Shown in pieces: positions 16,868 to 25,900 of a stretch of 64,000 bases of DNA. The stretch is from Streptomyces sp. MA5143a. Lineage in GTDB: Bacteria; Actinomycetota; Actinomycetes; Streptomycetales; Streptomycetaceae. The stretch's first letter is position 1, and every line of letters starts with the position of its first letter. The notes under the pieces are model-generated. The model saw only the letters and a program-made list of their open reading frames with translations. It was not told where the DNA came from and did not search any database. The stretch spans positions 104,604 to 168,603 of the forward strand of contig NZ_OLMK01000047.1 of NCBI RefSeq assembly GCF_900290235.1, written 5' to 3'. A program made the position numbers and the translations under genes.

Positions 16868-18118
16868 TCACGGGGAGCCGGGGCCGGAGCCGGTCGGGGA
16901 CGGCGCGAACGTGCCCGCGGGCGTGTTGCGGGGGGTCGTGGACGTGCGGAAGACGAGCCCCGGGCCGTGCTTCCTGCCGAGCACCTGCGTGACGTAGTGG
17001 TTCATCCGCTCGATCTCGTCGTCGCGCGAGTAGACCCGGACCAGCGCCTTGCGCTGTTCCAGGTCGACCTGGCGCTGTGTCCGCTCCCACTCCTCGCGGG
17101 CGGCCTGGTCGGTGCCGTCGACGGGAGCCTTGGGCACGGCGTCGAACTCGTCCTGGGTGCGCACCGGGAAGGAGTCGACGGGGACGAGGACATGGTCGGA
17201 GCCGCCCGGACCGGGCACCGCGCGGTACACGATGATGTCGAGACCGTCGACCTGGTTGGCCGCGATCTGCCCCTTGAGCCGGGGCCACTCGATCGTGGTG
17301 AGCACGCTCTTCTGGGTGGTGCCGTCGAGGACATGGGCGGTCACCCAGCCCTTCAGGCCCTCCACGTACGTCTGCGACAGGAGCCGCCACAGTTCGCCCA
17401 GGGCCGGTGACGCGCTCCAGCTCGGCAGGCCGAAGAGCAGACCGTCGAAGATCCGGCCCTGGATGGACGCCTCCAGGACCGTGCCGCGGCCCACGCTGAC
17501 GTCCTCGGTGGCCTGCGCCGAGCCCATCTTCGACCAGAGCTGGCCGCGCTGCGCCGACGCGTCGGCGTGCCGGTCCAGGATGTCGAAGAAGCCCTCCTTG
17601 GTCTGGTTCTGCTTGTACCAGGAGTACTGGACCTTGTTGCCCTGCACCGTCCGGTGCTGGAACCCGGCGATGACGGCGCCGATGGCCGCGTGGTCGATCG
17701 GGGTCGTCTCGTCGGTGTCGGCCTTCTCCAGGTCCCGCTCGATGTTGGCGAGGAAGGCGGTGACGCCCTGCTTGAAGGAGTCCATCTCGGCGAGGGCGCG
17801 GATGCCGTTGATCCGGCTCCACAGCTGCTGCTTGTCCTGGATGAACCGGATCTTGCGGGCGTCCGCCGGGGTCATCGACCTCCCGGAGCCCGACGACCGG
17901 TCGGAGCCCTGGGAGGACGGCCGGGTCGGCGATCCGTCCTTCCCCGCCCGCTGCACCACCGGGCCGGCCGCCCCCTGCCGCAGCGCCTTCACGGTGGCCG
18001 CGTTGCCCGCCGCCTGCTGGAAGGCCAGCACCGACGGGGCGGGCGCCGCGGTGAGCGGGGGCCGGGGCGAGGGCGTCCGCGGCGGCCGTCCGGTGTCGTG
18101 GTCCTGGTGTGCTCGCAT
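16868..18118 (-). CDS. CIS cargo candidate with QxAAGNAA leader motif
   Basis: This encodes 416 residues. The first 60 residues are disordered and contain VLAFQQAAGNAATVKAL (residues 30-46) and VVQRAG (residues 54-59). Both motifs recur in the neighbouring DUF4157 protein, pointing to a shared targeting or loading signal. The remainder (about 80-400) is a mixed alpha/beta domain I do not recognise, with segments LWRLLSQTYVEGL, SVLTTIEWPRL and DIIVYRAV. There is no signal peptide or transmembrane helix. It lies between cisA and the deaminase-like cargo gene, all leftward. Interpretation as an injected effector is inference from position and leader similarity. Confidence 0.6.
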   Translation of the reverse strand: MRAHQDHDTGRPPRTPSPRPPLTAAPAPSVLAFQQAAGNAATVKALRQGAAGPVVQRAGKDGSPTRPSSQGSDRSSGSGRSMTPADARKIRFIQDKQQLWSRINGIRALAEMDSFKQGVTAFLANIERDLEKADTDETTPIDHAAIGAVIAGFQHRTVQGNKVQYSWYKQNQTKEGFFDILDRHADASAQRGQLWSKMGSAQATEDVSVGRGTVLEASIQGRIFDGLLFGLPSWSASPALGELWRLLSQTYVEGLKGWVTAHVLDGTTQKSVLTTIEWPRLKGQIAANQVDGLDIIVYRAVPGPGGSDHVLVPVDSFPVRTQDEFDAVPKAPVDGTDQAAREEWERTQRQVDLEQRKALVRVYSRDDEIERMNHYVTQVLGRKHGPGLVFRTSTTPRNTPAGTFAPSPTGSGPGSP

Positions 18119-18202
18119 ACGGCTGTCCCCTGGAGAGCTGGTGAGGCGGAGAGGTGGAGAGGTGGAGGGGCAAAGGGGCGGAGAAGTGGCCGGCCGGGCG
18201 GG

Positions 18203-19903
18203 TCAGGCGCTGGTGTCCATGCGGTCGGCGGGGTCCGGCTCGCGGTCGCTGGAGCTGGCCGGTGAGTCGGAGTCGGTGTTGTAGTCCCAGGTCGCCCCGA
18301 CGGGCACCTGCGTCGTCTCCCCGTCGTGCTCCTCGCACCGCAGCAGGAGCGTGGCGAACGTGCCGCTGACGGTGTCGTCGATCCGCTTCGCCAGCTGGGC
18401 CGCCTTCTCCACGCTGAAGTCCGCGATGTCGGTGTTGGCGGCGCCGCTCACCCACGCCGGTCCGGGCCGGATGTCGGAGCCCGCGTACAGCTCGATGAAG
18501 CAGCTGACGCAGGGGCGTTTCACACCGGCGATGTGGTCGTCCGAGATGCTGCCCGGCGCGGCGGCGCCGATGATGGTGCGTTCGGCGTGCTTGCCGTCCT
18601 TGGTGGGCACCGGCACCGTCATCGGCCCGGTGAGCGCCTGGAGGACCTCCCAGAACTCCGGGGGCGTGGACTCCGCCTCCTTGGCGAGCAGACTCCTCAG
18701 CTTCTTCATGTGCCGCGTCTCGCGGTCGGTCTGCCCCACGACCGTCTCCAGCAGCTCGACGATGTACTCCTTGGCGGCCTTCGTGCCCGCGCCCTCGCGC
18801 AGCACGTTGTTGACCTTGACGCGGTTGGTGGAGACGAACAGCTTGAACGCGGCCTCCACGTCCGGCGCCTCGGTCACCTCCATGCCCGCCTGGACCTCCT
18901 CGGGGCGTTCGTTCTTCTGCAGCATGGCCCGGTTGACGACGGTGGAGATCCAGCGCAGCACCTGCTTGGTGCGTTCCCCGGCATAGCTGCGGGGTGCCAC
19001 GCCCTGCTCCGAGGGGATGTACATCTGCCCCTTCTTGCTGGTGCCGGCGGCGGCCGCCTTCTGCTCGTCGGTGGCCCCCGAGCGGTCGATCTTGTGCAGG
19101 GTCAGGCTCTGGTTCGCGCCGTGGGCCTCCCAACCGAGGGCGATCAGCGCCTGCTTGACCGCGTCGGACGGGCTGGTGGCCGCACCCTTCGCGCCGGCCC
19201 GCCCCTTGGCCTTGGTGACCCGGCCCCCGCTGGTCCTGGAGGAGGAGCCGGCGGCCGGCGACCGCTGCACGGCCGGCCGGCCCGCGTCCCCGCCGTCCCG
19301 CCGCGCGGGGGCGGCCTCGGCGGCGGACCGCCGCACGGGTGCCGGTCCGCTCATCGCCTCCCGCGCGGTGTGCCGCGCCTCGACCTCGGCCCAGTCGCCG
19401 GGATGGGAGATCATCAGGCCGTCGCCGTTGTCGGTGCCGGGCACGGGTCCGCGCTTCTGCTGGCCGATGTGGGCCAGCTCCTCGGCGAGGACCTCCTTGT
19501 CGCCGCCGTCCCACACCACGTGCGGGTACGAGGCGTACGCCCGCGCCTCGATCTGTGCGGCGGAGTCCAGGGCCGCCGCGTCGGTGTGGAGGCGTACGTC
19601 GCTGAAATCCTGGCCGCCGAACCGGCCCTGCATCTCGTTCAGCAGCGGCTCGTCCATCCGCTGTCCCGGTGAGCGCAGTACCTCGTGCACCGTCGAACGC
19701 TGCACCGATGAACGCTGCGCCGACGGGCCGTGCCCGCAGTGGGCGTCGTGCTCGTGCCGCTGCTCCTCGACGGCGCGGGCCACGGCCGCGTTCCCGGCCG
19801 CCCGTTGCAGCGCGAGGAGCCCGGCGGCGGGGCCCGGCGCGGGGGTGCGGCCCGCGCCGGCCCGCCCCCGGGTCTGGTCGGTCTCCTTGTCCTGCGCGCG
19901 CAC
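18203..19903 (-). CDS. DUF4157 protein with C-terminal deaminase-like toxin domain
   Basis: This encodes 566 residues. Leader motif LLALQRAAGNAAVARAV is at residues 29-45 and VQRS copies follow. Residues 75-150 match DUF4157, a domain frequent in CIS cargo: RSPGQRMDEPLL, FGGQDFSDVRLHTD, then LAEELAHIGQQ. The usual HExxH is EELAH here (141-145), so the first zinc ligand is lost. A basic linker leads to a C-terminal domain with HAE at 439-441 (18581-18589) and PCVSC at 464-468 (18500-18514), the zinc-binding pattern of the cytidine-deaminase fold seen in many polymorphic toxins. The substrate is unknown. GTG 19903 has AGGGAG upstream. No immunity gene is obvious. Confidence 0.78.
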   Translation of the reverse strand: MRAQDKETDQTRGRAGAGRTPAPGPAAGLLALQRAAGNAAVARAVEEQRHEHDAHCGHGPSAQRSSVQRSTVHEVLRSPGQRMDEPLLNEMQGRFGGQDFSDVRLHTDAAALDSAAQIEARAYASYPHVVWDGGDKEVLAEELAHIGQQKRGPVPGTDNGDGLMISHPGDWAEVEARHTAREAMSGPAPVRRSAAEAAPARRDGGDAGRPAVQRSPAAGSSSRTSGGRVTKAKGRAGAKGAATSPSDAVKQALIALGWEAHGANQSLTLHKIDRSGATDEQKAAAAGTSKKGQMYIPSEQGVAPRSYAGERTKQVLRWISTVVNRAMLQKNERPEEVQAGMEVTEAPDVEAAFKLFVSTNRVKVNNVLREGAGTKAAKEYIVELLETVVGQTDRETRHMKKLRSLLAKEAESTPPEFWEVLQALTGPMTVPVPTKDGKHAERTIIGAAAPGSISDDHIAGVKRPCVSCFIELYAGSDIRPGPAWVSGAANTDIADFSVEKAAQLAKRIDDTVSGTFATLLLRCEEHDGETTQVPVGATWDYNTDSDSPASSSDREPDPADRMDTSA

Positions 19904-20157
19904 GGGGCTCCCTCGACGGCCTGGGTACGTACCGGACGTACGTGCTCCCAGGGCTACCGGAGGGCGCCCGGCCGGGGGAGAGCCGCGAGGGCAGCCTCGC
20001 GGGCAGAGCGGGTGGGCGGACGGTCACCCAGGCACGGCGGGGTGCCCCTGCGGGCAACGGGAATGCCCCCGGACAGGCACCGGAGGACGTTTCGGGGGAC
20101 GCGCTTCGCGCGTGAGGGTGACAGACGAACTGTCTCGTACCCCGAGGAGCGCAGAGC
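19904..20157. promoter_or_regulatory. Divergent region before the CIS structural operon
   Basis: This 254-bp gap separates the leftward cargo/cisA unit from the rightward sheath operon and should hold both promoters. Nothing structured stands out beyond the sheath ribosome site (GAGGAGCG) just before 20158. Confidence 0.4.
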
Positions 20158-21729
20158 ATGCCGTCCTACCTGTCGCCCGGCGTCTACGTCGAGGAGGTGG
20201 CCAGCGGCTCGCGCCCCATCGAGGGGGTGGGGACCTCGGTGGCGGCCTTCGTGGGCCTGGCCCCGACCGGCCCGCTGAACGAGCCGACCCTGGTGACCAA
20301 CTGGTCTCAGTACGTCGCCGCCTTCGGTGAGTTCACCGACGGGTACTACCTGGCGCACTCGGTGTACGGGTTCTTCAACAACGGCGGCAGCGCCGCGTAT
20401 GTCGTCCGTGTCGGCGGCACGGACGGTGGGGCGGCCGGGAGCAACACCCCGGCCGCCGTCACCGGTTCCGCCGCCCCCGCGGCCCTCCCGGCGGGCGAGC
20501 CGCAGCGGCTGGGCACCTTCACCGTGGCCGCCATCGCGGGCGGTTCGCTCAGCGTCGAGGTCACCGACCCGGAGGGCGAGGGCCCGGCGGAGCGGTTCCG
20601 GCTGGTCGTCAAGGACGGCGACAAGGCGGTGGAGACCTTCGACGTGACGGCCAAGAAGGGCGGCCGGAACTACGTCGTCACCCAGGTCAAGGAGCGCTCC
20701 AAGCTCATCTCCCTCCAGGAGGCGGCGCCCGCCGCGCAGCTCGTGCGCCCCGACAACCAGACCGTGGCGCTGGCGGCCCCCGCCCCGGCGCCCGCCGCGA
20801 CCGGCGCGGACGAGACGCACCCCGGCCCCCGCGAGTACCTCGGGGACTCCGCCGACCGCACCGGCTTCGGGGGCCTGGAGGCCGTCGACGAGATCTCCAT
20901 GGTGGCCGTGCCCGACCTGATGGCCGCCTACCAGCGCGGCGCGATCGACCTGGAGGCCGTCAAGGCGGTCCAGCTGGGGCTCATCGCGCACTGCGAGCTG
21001 ATGGGCGACCGGGTCGCCGTCATCGACCCGCCGCCCGGCCTCAACGCCCGGCAGATCAGGGTCTGGCGGCAGGAGACCGCGGGGTACGACTCCAAGTACG
21101 CGGCCCTCTACTACCCGTGGATCAAGGTCTTCGACCCGGCGTCCGGCCAGTCCCGCACGGTCCCGCCGAGCGGCCACGTCGCCGGCGTGTGGGCCCGCAA
21201 CGACTTCGAGCGCGGTGTGCACAAGGCGCCCGCCAACGAGGTCGTACGCGGGGCCGTGGACCTCGAACTCCAGATCACCCGGGGCGAGCAGGACCTCCTC
21301 AACCCCGTCGGCGTCAACTGCATCCGCGCCTTCCCGGGCCGCGGCATCCGCGTCTGGGGTGCCCGCACCATGTCCTCCGACCCGGCCTGGCGCTACCTGA
21401 ACATCCGCCGGTACTTCAACTACCTGGAGGAGTCGATCCTGATCGGCACCCAGTGGGTGGTGTTCGAGCCGAACGACCACGCCCTGTGGGCCCGGATCCG
21501 GCGCAACGTCTCGGCGTTCCTCGTCAACGAGTGGCGCGGCGGCGCCCTCTTCGGGCAGCGGCCCGAGGAGGCGTTCTACGTCAAGTGCGACGAGGAGACC
21601 AACCCGCCGGAGTCGGTCGACCTCGGCCGGGTCATCTGCGAGATCGGCATCGCCCCGGTGAAGCCCGCCGAGTTCGTGATCTTCCGGCTGGCCCAGTTCT
21701 CCAGCGGCAACGGGGAGCTGGAGGAGTAG
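20158..21729 (+). CDS. cis2: Contractile sheath protein
   Basis: The 523-residue protein begins MPSYLSPGVYVEEVASGSRP, the standard start of phage-type tail sheath subunits, and ends with the conserved C-terminal domain (FEPNDHALWARIRRNVSAFL, then FVIFRLAQFSSG). Residues about 75-255 are a variable insertion with Ala/Pro-rich linkers. In the particle it forms the outer contractile helix whose shortening drives the inner tube. It is the first gene of the structural operon and is followed by the tube gene after 69 bp, as in other CIS and R-type tailocins. Confidence 0.96.
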   Translation: MPSYLSPGVYVEEVASGSRPIEGVGTSVAAFVGLAPTGPLNEPTLVTNWSQYVAAFGEFTDGYYLAHSVYGFFNNGGSAAYVVRVGGTDGGAAGSNTPAAVTGSAAPAALPAGEPQRLGTFTVAAIAGGSLSVEVTDPEGEGPAERFRLVVKDGDKAVETFDVTAKKGGRNYVVTQVKERSKLISLQEAAPAAQLVRPDNQTVALAAPAPAPAATGADETHPGPREYLGDSADRTGFGGLEAVDEISMVAVPDLMAAYQRGAIDLEAVKAVQLGLIAHCELMGDRVAVIDPPPGLNARQIRVWRQETAGYDSKYAALYYPWIKVFDPASGQSRTVPPSGHVAGVWARNDFERGVHKAPANEVVRGAVDLELQITRGEQDLLNPVGVNCIRAFPGRGIRVWGARTMSSDPAWRYLNIRRYFNYLEESILIGTQWVVFEPNDHALWARIRRNVSAFLVNEWRGGALFGQRPEEAFYVKCDEETNPPESVDLGRVICEIGIAPVKPAEFVIFRLAQFSSGNGELEE

Positions 21730-21798
21730 GCGACCTCCCGCCGCACCAACCCGCCCCCTCCTTCTCCCACGCGACTCCGTCAGAAAGACAGCGAACCC

Positions 21799-22242
21799 AT
21801 GAGTCTCATGCAGGCCGACAGCCTCACCTCACACAATTTCGGCCTCCAGATCGACGGGGTGATGGTCGAGTACCTCGCCGAGGTCAGCGGCCTCTCCCTG
21901 GAGCAGGACGTCATCACCTACCAGCAGAACTCCGCGCAGGGCCGCCCCGAGGTCAACCTGCTGCCCGGTGTGCAGCGGAGCGGTCAGTGCACCGTCGTGC
22001 GCGGCATGACGCAGTCCGCCTCGTTCACGCAGTGGATCAACGACTCGATCGCCGGGCAGATGAGCTCGGCCCGCAAGAACGCGTCGATCATCATGATGGA
22101 CTTCCAGAACAACCCGGTGAAGCGCTACAACATGCGCAACGCCTGGTGCAGCAAGGTCGACGCGAGCACCCTGAAGGCCGGCGAGGCGTCCGCGCTCACC
22201 GAGACCGTGACCATCGTCTTCGAAGAACTGGTCATCGAGTAA
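21799..22242 (+). CDS. cis1: Inner tube protein 1
   Basis: The 147-residue protein is a gp19-like/Hcp-like tube subunit: NFGLQIDGVMVEYLAEVSGLSLEQD, then VVRGMTQSASFTQWIND, and a C-terminal ETVTIVFEELVIE strand. It would polymerise into the rigid tube inside the sheath. It directly follows the sheath gene. The stop overlaps the start of the next gene in TAATG, so downstream translation is coupled. A second, diverged tube gene lies at 26542. Confidence 0.94.
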   Translation: MSLMQADSLTSHNFGLQIDGVMVEYLAEVSGLSLEQDVITYQQNSAQGRPEVNLLPGVQRSGQCTVVRGMTQSASFTQWINDSIAGQMSSARKNASIIMMDFQNNPVKRYNMRNAWCSKVDASTLKAGEASALTETVTIVFEELVIE

Positions 22243-22796
22243 TGCGGCGCACGGCAGGACGTACGGCCCTGGGGGCGCCGGCGGCGGGTCCGGGGACGGG
22301 CCCGGCGGTGGGCCCGGGGTCGGCGGGTGTGGCGGACGCCCCGGCGTCTCCCGGTGGCTTCGCCCCCACCTCCGTCTCCGTTTCCGGGCCGGCGTCCGTG
22401 CCGGAGCCGGTGGCGGTGCGGCAGCAGTTGCGGACGGAGTTCCCCTTCGAGCTGCCGCGCGGCTACGTCGACGAGTCCGGGGCGGTCCACCGGGACGGCG
22501 TGATGCGTCTCGCGACCGCCCGGGACGAGCTGATCCCGCTGCGCGACGTCCGCGTCCAGGAGAACCCGGCGTACCTGTCGGTGGTGCTGCTGGGCCGGGT
22601 CATCACCCGGCTCGGAACGCTGCCGATGGTGCACGACGGGATCGTGGAGAACATGTTCGCCTCCGACCTGGCGTTCCTTCAGGACTTCTACCGCCAGGTC
22701 AACGCGGAGGGCCACACCCGTGCCGCCGTGGAGTGCCCGCACTGCTCCGAGCCCTTCGAGGTCGAGCTCGGCGGGAGCCGCCTGGGGGAATCGTGA
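22242..22796 (+). CDS. CIS/tail assembly protein with CxxC motif
   Basis: This encodes 184 residues. The first 65 are low-complexity; the conserved part starts near EFPFELPRGYVDESG. It includes VMRLATARDELIPLRDVRV, VVLLGRVITRLGTL and FASDLAFLQDFYRQVN, then AAVECPHCSEPFEVE with a CxxC pair that may bind zinc. Proteins of this type follow the tube gene in many myophage-like and CIS clusters and are thought to be tail-assembly proteins, perhaps counterparts of the phage gpG/gpE chaperones. ATG 22242 overlaps the tube stop, and the gene ends in a GTGA overlap with the next small gene. Confidence 0.75.
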   Translation: MRRTAGRTALGAPAAGPGTGPAVGPGSAGVADAPASPGGFAPTSVSVSGPASVPEPVAVRQQLRTEFPFELPRGYVDESGAVHRDGVMRLATARDELIPLRDVRVQENPAYLSVVLLGRVITRLGTLPMVHDGIVENMFASDLAFLQDFYRQVNAEGHTRAAVECPHCSEPFEVELGGSRLGES

Positions 22797-22951
22797 CGTA
22801 CGCGACCGACCGGCTGCACGAGGAGATCGCGTACGTCGCCTACCACTTCCACTGGAGCCTGGAGGAGATCCTGGACCTCGAACACCCCGACCGCCGTCGT
22901 TTCACGGAACAGATCGCGTCCCTGGTGACCAGGGGCGGGGCGGAGGTCTGA
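22793..22951 (+). CDS. Small conserved CIS protein (DUF6760-like)
   Basis: This encodes 52 residues from a GTG that overlaps the preceding stop (GTGA), with GGGGGA just upstream. The sequence (RLHEEIAYVAYHFHWSLEEI, then LDLEHPDRRRF) is helical and strongly patterned. I recall tiny proteins of this sort, now DUF6760, in the same slot of Streptomyces CIS clusters. Its place directly after the assembly protein, like the second half of a tail-chaperone pair, suggests an assembly role. Easily missed because of its size. Confidence 0.75.
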   Translation: MTYATDRLHEEIAYVAYHFHWSLEEILDLEHPDRRRFTEQIASLVTRGGAEV

Positions 22952-22954
22952 ACG

Positions 22955-25900
22955 GTGGGCTTCTTCGACCGCCTCAGGGGTGGTTCGGGTCCTGCGGGTG
23001 GGGGCCACAGGGGGCAGGGGACTGCCGGGCGCGGCTCCGTGGGGGGCGGGGCCGACGTCGGCAGGAGTTCGGCGGGTTCCGGGAGTTCGGTGGATTCCGG
23101 GGGATCCGGGCCTGTGGAGGGTTCAGGGCCTGTCGAGGGTTCGCGGGCTTTGGGTGACTCGGTGCCTGCGGGGGGCTCCGGTGTCCCGGTGGCGGGTTGG
23201 GTGCGGTTGGCGCCGATCCAGCGGGCCGCCGTGCGCGACGCGGCGGTCGCCGACGCCGGGTTCGGCGGACGGCTGACCACCTGGCAGAACCCGTCCTTCA
23301 CCGGGTCGCTCTCGCACGCCGTCCTGCCCGACGCCCCGAGCGGCCTGATCAAGGACGTCCTCACGGTTTCGGCACGGCCCACGGCCGGGCTGGAACTGCC
23401 CTCGCTCACCTTGCCGGTGGCGAGGGCCGACGCGGAGCCCTTGGGCCGGGTGCCGGGCTTCGGCACGGCCGGGGAGGCGCTCGCCGAGGTGTACGACGAC
23501 GCGTACGGCGGCACGCACGGCGACCCGATGGGCGACGCGCCCGGTGAGGTGCGGTCGGCCGGGGCCGAGCGACCGTCCGAGGGTGCGGGGCCGAGCGGGG
23601 GTGGGCGGCCGGCTGTGGACGGGCGGGCGGCCGACGGTGCTCGGGCGGTGCGGCGTGCGGAGCGGTCGGTACAGCGTGCGGAGCGCGCGCGTTCCGTGCG
23701 GGCGTCCCGGCCTGTGGGGCCCCGTGTGACCCCGGTGACTCCGGCTGCTCGTCCACACGCGTCTCGGCCGCCTCTGCTGACGAAGGGCCCCGCAGCGCCC
23801 GCCGTACAGCGGCGCGCGCTCCCGGCGGTACGACGCCAGGGGCCGGGACCCGACGGGGCGACGAGTGGCCCCGCTGCCGTGGGCGCTGCGGGCGAGGGCT
23901 CCACGACGGTCGGCGTGCTGGGGGACAGCTCCACCGCACCGGGCGTCGCGGGCGACGGCTCGACGGTGGATGTTCCAGACCACGGCCCCATGACGGACAT
24001 CGCATCCGGCAACCGCAACGCTGTGACGCCTGGTCCTGGTCCTGGTCTTGGTGCTGGTGCTGGTCCTGGTCCTGTTCCTGGCAACGGCTCCATGACCGGA
24101 GTTCCGGGTGACGGCTTCGGCGTCTCGGCCGGTCCGACGGCAACCGGCGGCGCCGCAGCGAGCCGTGGCGGTACGGCGGGGCGTACCGGTGTCCAGCGGG
24201 CGGCCCTCGGTTCCGACGGGGCGCCGGCCCGCCCTGGCGGCCCGGCTGCCGTGTTCCGCGGGCAGCCCGATGCCGGTCCCGTCGGCACGTCGGACGCTGT
24301 TTCCGACCGTACGGTGACCGGCTTTGGCGGGCCCGCTGAGGGCAGCCGTACCGGGGCCACGGTCCAGCGGGCGACGCGCGAACCCGTTCGCCCAGCGGTC
24401 GGCCCCAGTGGTGCGCAGCCGCTGCGGAACGAGGCCGTGGGCGAGGACCGAGGGCCGGCGGCGCCTCAGTCCGACGGCGGCTTGGCGGACGGGCCCCGCG
24501 CAGGTACGCCGACCCCGACCGTCCCGTACACAGCGCAAGGAGGCGACCGCGACGCCAAGGCGGCGGAGCCGAGCCCTCAGGTGGCCGTCGTGCAGCGGGC
24601 GTCGAGCCACACGATGGGTACGCCGCCTGTCTCCGCCGACTCGACCGGCAGTGACGGCGGCGACGGCAACGACGGCACCGGCGTGCAGGGGCCCGGCGTC
24701 GGGGCGAAGGGCCCCGTCGGCGGACGGCCGGACAGTCGGCGGAGCACGGCTCCCGGCAACCGTGGGGCGACCGAACCCACCGGCGCGCAGCCTCAGCCTG
24801 CTCGAACGGCAACCGGCCCCGCGCCTTCGACGACCGCCCCCGGCCGTCCGGCGCCGACGGACTCGTCCGGCCCGGTGGCCGCGACCGCCCCGCAGGGACC
24901 GACAGCACCGACAGCACCGAGCAACTCGAACGGCAAGGTGGACGCCCCGCGCCGCCCTCACATCCCGCCAACCACCAACGCCCCACGCGGCGTTCAGCGG
25001 TCGGCGGTCACCCCGAGCACCTCGTCCAGCGCCCCCGCCGCCACGCCGACCACCCCGGCCACCGGCTCAACGGCCACCCCCTCCGCCGCCGCACCGCAAG
25101 GCCCCCGTGACATGACCGCCGGACCCGACGGCACCAAGTCGAGCGTCCAGAGGTCCACGCCCCAGCCGACCGGCGCCCCCACGCGAGTCACCGGCCCGAG
25201 CTCGCCCACGCCGACGAACCCCGTCGCGTCCACCCCCACCTCCCCCGGCAGCAAGACCTCTCCGCCCAGCACTTCTCCGCTCCCGGCCCCCCGCCCCCTC
25301 CAGCGGAGCACCACCGGTCGGACCCGGCGTACGGGCCTCGGCGCCCCGACCTCCGTCGACGTGCCGTCGCCGGCCACCCAGGCAACCCCGCAGCCCCCCG
25401 GGGCGACGCCGACCGCGACGTCACCGTCTGCCCCGCCCACCGTCCCCGCAACCACGACAGCGGCCGGTGCCACAGCCAGTCGCGCCGCGGGAACACCCGC
25501 ACCCGCCACCGCCTCCCCCACGGCCCCCGAGCACTCTCCGTCCCCCGCGCCGGCCGTCTCCGCACCCACCGCCCCCGCAACAGGCACCGCCACTGCCCCA
25601 GCCGCACCGACACCCCCGCCCGCCCCTCAACTCCACCCCCCGGTCCAACGCGCGACCACGCCACCCCCGGTCCGCCCCCTCACCCCCAGCCGCGCCCTCA
25701 CCTCGTCCACGCCCCCCGCGACACCCCCCGCCGTCCAGCGCAGTGCCACCCCCGGCGCCGTACCCCTGCGTCGCCCCGCCCCCCGGCACGGCACCGCACA
25801 GACACCGACCCCTCCCGCGGCCCTCGCCGTCCAACGCCTCTCCGCCGCCCAGCCCGCGCACCCCCGCACCACCCCCGCGCCACTCCCCGGCAGCCCTCCG

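Noticed and set aside
19450..19530. Zinc metalloprotease active site in the DUF4157 protein
   Set aside because: The motif is EELAH, lacking the first His of HExxH, so protease activity is not supported.
24028..24080. Regular repeats that could suggest a CRISPR array
   Set aside because: The units are 6 bp without unique spacers and code for Gly-Pro/Ala repeats in a continuous gene.
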